This document shows positions 24,815 through 30,481 of a stretch of 36,246 bases of DNA, one piece after another. Within the stretch, counting starts at the first letter, position 1; every line of letters begins with the position of its first letter. The translations under genes and the position numbers were made by a program. Below the pieces are notes generated by a model. The model was given only the letters and a program-made list of their open reading frames with translations, did no database searches and was not told where the DNA came from. The stretch is taken from the IMG/VR virus record IMGVR_UViG_3300009175_000039, positions 1 through 36,246 of that record, one strand, 5' to 3'. The DNA is from a virus.

Positions 24815-24821
24815 CTTTCAG

Positions 24822-24998
24822 TCACTTAAGTCCCCGTCGGTATTTCAAACGTAACTTAGGGCGAAGCCCTACCTTTACCAATGCTGAATAAGCAGCACCA
24901 TACTTAGCCTCTGTGCCGCTCTGAGCCTTACCGCCCAAACCCTTTTTAATATCGTTTGAAGCCACTGTCATAGCGCGTTCTAGATCTTCATTACTCAT
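24822..24998 (-). CDS. Conserved small basic phage protein (58 aa)
   Basis: A 58-residue protein with the recurring actinophage pattern ASNDIKKGLGGKAQSG, EAKYGAAYSALVKVGL and a basic end RPKLRLKYRRGLK. It is helical and strongly basic at the C-terminus, so nucleic-acid contact is plausible; function unknown. It begins in a coupled overlap with the gene at 24991. Confidence 0.7.
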   Translation of the reverse strand: MSNEDLERAMTVASNDIKKGLGGKAQSGTEAKYGAAYSALVKVGLRPKLRLKYRRGLK

Positions 24999-25242
24999 CT
25001 ATAACCTCCCAATTGTCACTGGCAACATATTGTTGTACACATTTAGAGCCCGCCCACTCATCCTTTTCTGACAAGGACCACTGGGTTGCTTGATCCCGGC
25101 TGTAGGCTTGATCTGTTACTACGACAACTCCATGAGTATCACAGAGTATCCTCCATGCCCAAATCTTTATTTCACTATCATTTATACCAGTAATAAAAGA
25201 AAAGTCTTTAGCAATCTCGGCTTTATAATTACATATTTCCAT
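24991..25242 (-). CDS. Hypothetical protein
   Basis: An 83-residue acidic protein with several tryptophans (IKIWAWRILCDTHG, ATQWSLSEKDEWAG). No family recognised. It overlaps both neighbours (14 bp with the zinc-ribbon gene at 25229, 8 bp with the next) in a tightly packed operon. Confidence 0.6.
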   Translation of the reverse strand: MEICNYKAEIAKDFSFITGINDSEIKIWAWRILCDTHGVVVVTDQAYSRDQATQWSLSEKDEWAGSKCVQQYVASDNWEVIDE

Positions 25243-25462
25243 CGTATTCCTCTTCTATATTATCTAGTGGGGTGGGGGCTGTGGCTCTTGTGCCGCAGGC
25301 AAAACATTCCATATCTAAAAAGTACATTCCAATTTCATAATTGGTAAATCTAACAACGATCTTCCAGAGATCAGATCCGCAGGGACATTCATGCGTTACA
25401 ATACCTGACAGGTCCAGTTTGGGACCGGGATCTTCGGCTTTATAATCTAAGATGTTTCCCAT
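25229..25462 (-). CDS. Zinc-ribbon protein
   Basis: A 77-residue protein with two knuckles, CPCG near residue 26 and CFACG near residue 53, separated by a beta-rich stretch (LWKIVVRFTNYEIGMYFLDM), that is, a classical zinc ribbon. The start overlaps the Ntn hydrolase stop by one base. It might be an accessory subunit of that enzyme, but this is only suggested by the coupling. Confidence 0.7.
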   Translation of the reverse strand: MGNILDYKAEDPGPKLDLSGIVTHECPCGSDLWKIVVRFTNYEIGMYFLDMECFACGTRATAPTPLDNIEEEYDGNM

Positions 25463-25998
25463 TATACCTCGATGTATAGGAATGGTTCAATAACAAATGG
25501 AGAAAACTTTGCTGCTGCTGTAAGTCCAAGTTCTGCGATCTCTAGGAGTTCATAGTCTAGTTCTAGGCTTACGAACATGGCCCCAAGGGCTAATTCAGCA
25601 CCGGCCCCGATTGCAGCAACTTCTTCTGCGTCCAAGCCTACTTGAAAATCAGACTCTATACAGAATATCTTGCCTCGGATTCCAACCAATACCATCCACC
25701 TATCTTTTTCATCTTCATGATAGGGATAATCGTTTTCCTCCAAGGCTACCCTTAGGGCGGGAACAAACTTAGTTACCATGTACCTCATGAGATCTACGTC
25801 TTTATCTATCTTAGGCGGTTCAAAGAAATACTCTATAATTTGTCCAAGCCTAAAACTGTAGCAATAACCAATCCCAAACTCTCCCCGAACAAAGACCTTC
25901 GGGCATACTCGCTGAGATATAACATCGTCATTAGCAGCGGCGGAATCTGACCCCATCGTTACCTTTAAGCCATCAGTTACTGCAACGACACAAGTCAT
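25462..25998 (-). CDS. Proteasome/HslV-like Ntn hydrolase
   Basis: A 178-residue protein with the N-terminal nucleophile pattern of proteasome beta subunits and HslV: MTCVVAVTDGLKVTMGSDSA, where Met removal would expose Thr2 as nucleophile. It continues with KVFVRGEFGIGYCYSFRLGQ near residue 34 and IESDFQVGLDAEEVAAIGAG near 113, the GxGxxxA-type segment of this fold. Related proteins occur in actinophages. Peptidase activity is plausible; no ATPase partner is seen. It starts in a one-base overlap with the gene at 25998. Confidence 0.75.
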   Translation of the reverse strand: MTCVVAVTDGLKVTMGSDSAAANDDVISQRVCPKVFVRGEFGIGYCYSFRLGQIIEYFFEPPKIDKDVDLMRYMVTKFVPALRVALEENDYPYHEDEKDRWMVLVGIRGKIFCIESDFQVGLDAEEVAAIGAGAELALGAMFVSLELDYELLEIAELGLTAAAKFSPFVIEPFLYIEV

Positions 25999-26300
25999 CA
26001 GTTTGGCCCAAGTCCCATCATTTGTCGGTAATTTAAGATAGCAAAGGACTTTTCTATGTCAGAACTGTCAATGCTAGGAGGATTCTTGGATAGATAAGTC
26101 ATATATGCATATACGGAAATCATACGCCTCCAGATATAAAAAGTCCATAGGAAAATAAGCGGAAGGAACGGAAACTTCCCGTTACCAATCTCTGTGATAG
26201 ACTCTGTTATGGCAGCAACGTAACACACTGTTTTAAGTATCAGGAATGCGATAGATCCTGCCCAATATCCAAACTTCTCAGACTTACTAGTTTCAGCCAT
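25998..26300 (-). CDS. Two-helix membrane protein
   Basis: A 100-residue protein (MAETSKSEKFGYWAG at its start) with two hydrophobic segments, about residues 14-33 (AGSIAFLILKTVCYVAAI) and 42-58 (FPFLPLIFLWTFYIW), then a basic/polar tail. Holins have this layout, and a lysis block surrounds it, but there is no specific holin signature. Start chosen at the ATG after AAGAGGCGAA; a longer frame overlaps the glycosyltransferase stop. Confidence 0.6.
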   Translation of the reverse strand: MAETSKSEKFGYWAGSIAFLILKTVCYVAAITESITEIGNGKFPFLPLIFLWTFYIWRRMISVYAYMTYLSKNPPSIDSSDIEKSFAILNYRQMMGLGPN

Positions 26301-27429
26301 TTCGCCTCTTGGGGTTTGCCGCATGTATCTTTTCGATAGCATCTATCCATAAGTGTACTACATTTTCTACATTATATTTGTCCACAACCAATTCGTATCC
26401 ACGGTCGGCCTGACGCTTACGCTCGGCGGGATCAAGCAACTTCTCCATAGCCTTGATCCAGTCACGGGGCTTAGTCGCGGCGTTTCCCGCACCCTCATCG
26501 GCCAGCCTCTTGTACTCCTTTGAGCCGTATGCCACGAAGGGGATACCGCTCATGGCATACTCTAGCCCCTTTAGGTTAGACTTAGCCTCATTAAATGGAA
26601 GTTTATTTAGTGGTACAATGCCGATATCCATTGGCAACAGGATATTCCCGTAGTATTGTGGGGAAGAGCCGGGAGTGCCAGTCAGTCTCTCAGGATCGAT
26701 ATTAGCAATCTTGGCAAACTCCTTAGGATCTTCATAGTTGATACCGGCGTGGTGGAATTTAAGGTCATGCTCTTCCATAAAAGGACCCAGCCAACCTTTG
26801 AGTTCTTCGATATCTCCAGAACGCCAAATCATGATGCCAACCCAACCAATTGTAGGCTTCCAGCCAGCAGAATCATGACGCCTTATAAAATATTGTGGCT
26901 TGAGAGAATTGTATACCGTATACACATTCTTATTAAATTTAGAGTAATAGTCATAGAGAAATTCTGTACTACAGATTAGACCGTTTACATTGCGATAGGT
27001 GCCAAGCATATGATTACGATTCCAAGTAGCATCCCGGTCGGGGTGGGTGGTCTGGAAAGCAATATTAGTTGTGGGGAGTCCGTGGAACCAATCATCAATA
27101 TCAATGATGACGGTCTGTCCTAAAGCCTGAGCCTTAGCAATATATTCGTTTCCTTCATGCCACATCCATAGTTTTAATATTACGACATCTAGACCACCAT
27201 CATATTTTTTAGGGTTCTGTATGGGGCCACGATTGGGCGCAAAGAGCCTATCTACGGTGGGGACAGCAACAAAACCTTCGCCTTCGACCCAACCCATTTC
27301 TCCGATTACTGTTTCGTACCCATTTGCGTTTAATTCCGCGCCGGGTCCGAAGAACCGAATCCAAGTACAACCACCGGGACTTGAGACTTGGTAATCCCCC
27401 CAGTCTGCACTCAACATTCCGATACGCAT
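26293..27429 (-). CDS. GT-B type glycosyltransferase
   Basis: A 378-residue protein with a GT4-like organisation: an N-terminal domain beginning MRIGMLSADWGDYQVSSPGG and containing VIIDIDDWFHG, and a C-terminal sugar-nucleotide domain with PTIGWVGI, DIGIVPLNKLPFNEAKSNLK and GLEYAMSGIPFVAYGSKEY (the E-x7-E region). Likely transfers a sugar to virion proteins, host wall polymer or modified DNA bases. Another glycosyltransferase fragment lies at the right end of the window. Confidence 0.8.
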   Translation of the reverse strand: MRIGMLSADWGDYQVSSPGGCTWIRFFGPGAELNANGYETVIGEMGWVEGEGFVAVPTVDRLFAPNRGPIQNPKKYDGGLDVVILKLWMWHEGNEYIAKAQALGQTVIIDIDDWFHGLPTTNIAFQTTHPDRDATWNRNHMLGTYRNVNGLICSTEFLYDYYSKFNKNVYTVYNSLKPQYFIRRHDSAGWKPTIGWVGIMIWRSGDIEELKGWLGPFMEEHDLKFHHAGINYEDPKEFAKIANIDPERLTGTPGSSPQYYGNILLPMDIGIVPLNKLPFNEAKSNLKGLEYAMSGIPFVAYGSKEYKRLADEGAGNAATKPRDWIKAMEKLLDPAERKRQADRGYELVVDKYNVENVVHLWIDAIEKIHAANPKRRNG

Positions 27430-27447
27430 ATTATTCCTTCTCTTAGA

Positions 27448-27476
27448 AGTGGCGGGGGATTTCTCCCCCGCCCACT
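27448..27476 (-). terminator. Hairpin terminator
   Basis: AGTGG-CGGGGGA paired with TCCCCCG-CCCACT around a short loop, directly after the stop of the transglycosylase gene on the minus strand. Confidence 0.75.
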
Positions 27477-27477
27477 T

Positions 27478-27996
27478 TTAGTACCAGTAATGCACTTGCC
27501 AGAAGTCCCAAGCCTTACACGGAGTCCCGTATGTTGACTTGATATATCCAAGCCCCCAACGTATTTGTGTTACAGGGTTTGTCCTCCAGTCAGAACCAGC
27601 GGAAGCCATTTTGCGTCCCGGCATTGCTTGCGGGATTCCATAGGCACCTTCTGCGTTAGCAGAATTATAGTTCCAGTTAGATTCATTATTCCACATTGGG
27701 ACCAAGCATTTGAATTGATCATAGCCCCAGTGATATCTTACATACATATAGTTCTTGGCAAATGCCATGCTTGCGACAGGAGATATCTTCTTAGGATATA
27801 CGATCCTGATTGTCTTATTCATAACAGATCTCTTTTTTACCGACTTTGTTCTATTTCTTACGCCAGTAGGAGTAGTTTCTGCGGCTAAGACAATACTTAC
27901 CTTTTGCGTATCATTCTGGGCTATTGGGAGCGGTGCCACGAAAAGCGATGTGGTAAGAAGCGCAACAGCGGGAATGATACCTCTTTTGGTAGCCAT
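27478..27996 (-). CDS. Secreted lytic transglycosylase-like protein
   Basis: A 172-residue protein with a signal peptide (basic start, hydrophobic residues 8-25, then API) and a C-terminal transglycosylase-like domain: MWNNESNWNYNSANAEGAYG at residues 101-120 (catalytic Glu105), IPQAMPGRKMASAGSDW, TQIRWGLGYIKSTYG. This matches the small actinobacterial wall-remodelling domain related to lysozyme/SLT. The signal peptide distinguishes it from the holin-dependent endolysins nearby. Its promoter TGGTATAAT lies 7 bp before the ATG, so it is leaderless and monocistronic. Confidence 0.85.
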   Translation of the reverse strand: MATKRGIIPAVALLTTSLFVAPLPIAQNDTQKVSIVLAAETTPTGVRNRTKSVKKRSVMNKTIRIVYPKKISPVASMAFAKNYMYVRYHWGYDQFKCLVPMWNNESNWNYNSANAEGAYGIPQAMPGRKMASAGSDWRTNPVTQIRWGLGYIKSTYGTPCKAWDFWQVHYWY

Positions 27997-28003
27997 CCAT
28001 ACA

Positions 28004-28012
28004 ATTATACCA
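28004..28012 (-). promoter_or_regulatory. Extended -10 TGGTATAAT, leaderless
   Basis: TGG plus TATAAT, 7 bp before the ATG at 27996. Confidence 0.7.
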
Positions 28013-28028
28013 ATAACCTCTTTTTAGG

Positions 28029-28496
28029 TCAAGCGGTAATGACGGTTAAGTTCAAGGTGGAATTAAGTTGCCAGTTCCAAAACTGGTGCTGGTCTATTCT
28101 ACCGGCGATAAAATTGGCTACACCCTGCTCATCAGCAGCATTGGCGATGCGAAAAGTTTCCTTAAGTTCATCAATCATTATCGAATTTGTACGGATAAGT
28201 TCACCCAACATTTCTACGGGGGTTAGATTATCGCTTTCGTTTACCGGAAGGCTAAAAGTTGCATTCCATGTGGAAAGCCCAAACGGGGCGTAAGATCCAA
28301 GTTTCCTAATATTCTCAGAGATAGGATCAATAGAACTAAACACATCTTCATAAATATCTAGAAAGAAAGCATGGAGAGGCTTGAATAATACCCCCTCCAC
28401 GTTCCAGTGATATCCATGAGCCTGAGCATACATGGCTACAGCATTTGCCTGTAAACTAATTAGTTTGTTTACTAGTTCATCCATTCCTTCACCCAT
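28029..28496 (-). CDS. dps: Dps-like ferritin
   Basis: A 155-residue protein of the Dps family: AQAHGYHWNVEGVLFKPLHA at residues 24-43 and SSIDPISENIRKLG near residues 54-67. The ferroxidase residues H30, H42, D57 and E61 keep the spacing of bacterial Dps (27 residues between the first His and the Asp). Dps forms dodecamers that oxidise and store iron and can bind DNA; a phage copy could protect DNA from oxidative damage. The ATG overlaps the stop of the peptidase gene (TAATG). Confidence 0.85.
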   Translation of the reverse strand: MGEGMDELVNKLISLQANAVAMYAQAHGYHWNVEGVLFKPLHAFFLDIYEDVFSSIDPISENIRKLGSYAPFGLSTWNATFSLPVNESDNLTPVEMLGELIRTNSIMIDELKETFRIANAADEQGVANFIAGRIDQHQFWNWQLNSTLNLTVITA

Positions 28497-29317
28497 TACT
28501 TCACCACGAATCCGGCCTTTTTACCAAGGGCCACTAGGGTCGTCAACCCGGGGATTCCGTTGGCAAGATTGCCACGGTATCCCAGTTTAAACTGCCATGA
28601 AGCATAAGCATTACGAGTCTGCGTACCGAATATTCCATCCAGAGGGCCGGGATTTAGCCCAACCTTCTTGAGAGCAGTTTGTAGGACTAGAACGGATGCA
28701 TTCTTGGCACCCAACTTTAACTGTGAGAAGATTACGATCTTCGCGGGTACGGGTGCTGGCTTTACGGTTGTAATAATTTTAGCGATTATACTAATTGTTC
28801 CATCTGCCTTAATGCCTAGACGTTTTTGGACATTAGCAAAATCTGCTGCCGTAGCATTCTTTCCCAGCGCTCCCGGCTCCCAACTCTGGATAGCCTCAAG
28901 ATGCATTTCATCACAGTATGATCCAACGGTCCAGTCTCCGCCCCAACCAAATACCCGCTTGCCTGTGCTTGTGCGGTACTTATCAAGTAGTTTGTGCATC
29001 TGAGCAATCTGAGCAGTGGTACAGTGGCGCTTGTGGTCGGCCAGCCATACATCATAACGCATATCCGATGCAGTACCGGATGCGTGGCATGAGTAAAATG
29101 CTGGTGCCATACGAGCGGCGCGGAATTCCCAGCCATCTAGGGGGCCGGGGTTAAGTGGAATAACTGTTTTATTTACATCGGCTAGGAAGGCAAGGAAAAC
29201 GGGGAGGACAGCCTTGTGTAGCCGGATAGTCTTAATGGTGCCGGGGACCTTACCCACGGCCAAATTCGGGTCGGTGACAGACTCGATTGCTGTCCATCCG
29301 TTTAGTGTCAATGCCAT
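28496..29317 (-). CDS. M15 peptidase endolysin with peptidoglycan-binding domain
   Basis: A 273-residue protein. The N-terminal half holds the M15 (VanY/D-Ala-D-Ala carboxypeptidase) zinc motif SCHASGTASD at residues 76-85 (H78, D85) and DEMHLE at 136-141 (H139). Residues about 197-270 are a PG_binding_1 domain (LKLGAKNASVLVLQTALKKV, then DGIFGTQTRNAYASWQ). It would cut peptide stems of the wall while bound to it; no signal peptide, so holin-dependent. It is coupled to the Dps gene by overlap. Family assignment firm. Confidence 0.88.
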   Translation of the reverse strand: MALTLNGWTAIESVTDPNLAVGKVPGTIKTIRLHKAVLPVFLAFLADVNKTVIPLNPGPLDGWEFRAARMAPAFYSCHASGTASDMRYDVWLADHKRHCTTAQIAQMHKLLDKYRTSTGKRVFGWGGDWTVGSYCDEMHLEAIQSWEPGALGKNATAADFANVQKRLGIKADGTISIIAKIITTVKPAPVPAKIVIFSQLKLGAKNASVLVLQTALKKVGLNPGPLDGIFGTQTRNAYASWQFKLGYRGNLANGIPGLTTLVALGKKAGFVVK

Positions 29318-29328
29318 TTTATAATCTC

Positions 29329-29760
29329 CTATTTGGGATTAGTGCCAGCGCTACGATTGCCGTAGCCCGCACTATCTTTTCCGTCCTTTTGGGGCGGGGT
29401 GTTGAACGTGGAAGCCCAACCTGCATCTTGATCTTGTGAACCAGTATTCGGACCCATTACTGTATTAAGTGGGGAGAATGATCCACCCCAAAACGATTCA
29501 GCCTCGTAAGTCTTTGTGACTGATTCTGCTTTTATCTCTTCTGGAGATTTAGCAGTTCTTACTTCATCACCAAGGATATCTGTCATAGGTGTTGCCAATT
29601 CAGACATATGCTTATTGGCTTCATCTTCTGTCTTATAGCAACCAACGACTTGTCCGGTACCATCTTTCAGTACCGCCCAACCGCCCTGACAGTCAGGTAC
29701 GTTGAATTCAACATAAAAGGGCGTAGCATCGCTACCTCCGGTAAAATTCATCTTCTCCAT
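29329..29760 (-). CDS. Hypothetical protein with WAVxKxxTG motif
   Basis: A 143-residue protein. Residues 23-51 (DCQGGWAVLKDGTGQVVGCY then KTEDEANKH) match a short motif often fused to phage capsid-maturation proteins, of unknown function. The rest is polar and probably disordered (GPNTGSQDQDAGWAS). Leaderless: the ATG is 6 bp after an extended -10 TGATATAAT. Confidence 0.65.
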   Translation of the reverse strand: MEKMNFTGGSDATPFYVEFNVPDCQGGWAVLKDGTGQVVGCYKTEDEANKHMSELATPMTDILGDEVRTAKSPEEIKAESVTKTYEAESFWGGSFSPLNTVMGPNTGSQDQDAGWASTFNTPPQKDGKDSAGYGNRSAGTNPK

Positions 29761-29766
29761 AGTATT

Positions 29767-29775
29767 ATTATATCA
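29767..29775 (-). promoter_or_regulatory. Extended -10 TGATATAAT, leaderless
   Basis: TGA plus TATAAT, 6 bp before the ATG at 29760, between that gene and the tRNA cluster. Confidence 0.7.
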
Positions 29776-29808
29776 CTGTAAGGGTTAGTGGGAATTACAC
29801 CACTTTGG

Positions 29809-29883
29809 AGCGTTAGACGGGATTCGAACCCGCACGATGATCTGCTTGGAAGGCAGATAGCCTACCTAGTGGCTCTCTAACGC
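29809..29883 (-). tRNA. trnG: tRNA-Gly (anticodon TCC)
   Basis: A 75-nt cloverleaf: acceptor GCGTTAG / CTAACGC, anticodon stem ATCTGC/GCAGAT with loop CTTCCAA, T arm GCGGG/CCCGT with loop TTCGAAT. Nearest to the protein genes of the tRNA cluster. Confidence 0.92.
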
Positions 29884-29897
29884 ATACTTTACTTATG

Positions 29898-29968
29898 TAG
29901 CCCGCTAGGGAATCGAACCCTATTATAATTCGACGTAAACGAATCCCCTCGCCATTCGGTTACGGGCC
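29898..29968 (-). tRNA. trnV: tRNA-Val (anticodon TAC)
   Basis: A 71-nt cloverleaf: acceptor GGCCCGT / GCGGGCT (two G-T pairs), anticodon stem ATTCG/CGAAT with loop TTTACGT, T arm AGGG/CCCT with loop TTCGATT. The D arm is short (ACC/GGG). Confidence 0.8.
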
Positions 29969-29989
29969 ATATTCCTTTCTGTGGAAACG

Positions 29990-30060
29990 TTCGGTATTGC
30001 ACCGAATCGGAAACTTTGCAGGAGTTTCCTCAAGACTTCTTGCCGCCCCCGAGTCAGGGG
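29990..30060. other. Three consecutive hairpins inside the tRNA cluster
   Basis: TTCGGT-ATTGC-ACCGAA (29990-30006), GGAAACT-TTGCAGG-AGTTTCC (30009-30029) and CCCC-GAGTCA-GGGG (30047-30060) stand in a row between tRNA-Val and tRNA-Asn. They may be processing signals or a small RNA. Confidence 0.5.
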
Positions 30061-30064
30061 ATTG

Positions 30065-30137
30065 CTGCCACACTAGGATTCGAACCTAGAACCTCATCCT
30101 TAACAGGGATGCACTCTGCCGATTGAGTTATGTAGCA
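30065..30137 (-). tRNA. trnN: tRNA-Asn (anticodon GTT)
   Basis: A 73-nt cloverleaf: acceptor TGCTACA / TGTGGCA, D arm ACTC/GAGT, anticodon stem CATCC/GGATG with loop CTGTTAA, T arm CTAGG/CCTAG with loop TTCGAAT. Confidence 0.92.
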
Positions 30138-30155
30138 TTAATTGTATCCCTCTCG

Positions 30156-30226
30156 CTTCCAGTCAGAGGGTCGAACTCCGATTCAAGGTTCCAAAGACCT
30201 TTGTCCTGCCATTAGACGAACTGGAA
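30156..30226 (-). tRNA. trnQ: tRNA-Gln (anticodon TTG)
   Basis: A 71-nt cloverleaf: acceptor TTCCAGT / ACTGGAA, anticodon stem AAGGT/ACCTT with loop CTTTGGA, T arm CGGAG/CTCTG with loop TTCGACC. A TTGACA lies 25 bp upstream on the same strand, without a good -10. Confidence 0.9.
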
Positions 30227-30271
30227 TTAGTTTTTATTATTTTCGCCTCATGTCAATTTTATCATATTTGT

Positions 30272-30399
30272 TGGTATAATAGTATTGCGTCTGAGTTATG
30301 GTTGAGACTCAAGTCGTTCCCGGCCTTCGTGCTGAAGGTGCCTTGGGATGGATAGTTACTGGCGAGGCCCCGTGCTATGAGGCGGGGCCAAGTCATTTG
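30272..30399 (+). ncRNA. Candidate plus-strand small RNA
   Basis: TGGTATAAT at 30272-30280 is an extended -10 pointing rightwards, against the surrounding minus-strand genes. About 80 bp downstream of the expected start lies a GGCCCCG / CGGGGCC hairpin (30366-30389) that could end a roughly 110-nt RNA. The frame that begins at 30298 continues through the antisense of a tRNA-like element and is not a convincing protein. Confidence 0.45.
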
Positions 30400-30481
30400 T
30401 ACGGGAGGTGGGGGTCGAACCCACATGGCCCAATTACTGCATTGTATTCCACGGTATATAAGACCGCGCAGATACTCCCGC
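30400..30481 (-). tRNA. tRNA-like element, possible tRNA-Ile (anticodon TAT)
   Basis: Acceptor GCGGGAG pairs with CTCCCGT, and the T arm GTGGG/CCCAC with loop TTCGACC is canonical. Between them CGGT-CTTATAT-ACCG would be an anticodon arm with anticodon TAT, but only nine bases separate it from the acceptor, so no D arm can form. The 28-nt segment behind it can fold as CAAT-GCAGTA-ATTG like a long variable arm. It starts one base from the terminase stop codon. Degenerate or aberrant tRNA. Confidence 0.5.
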
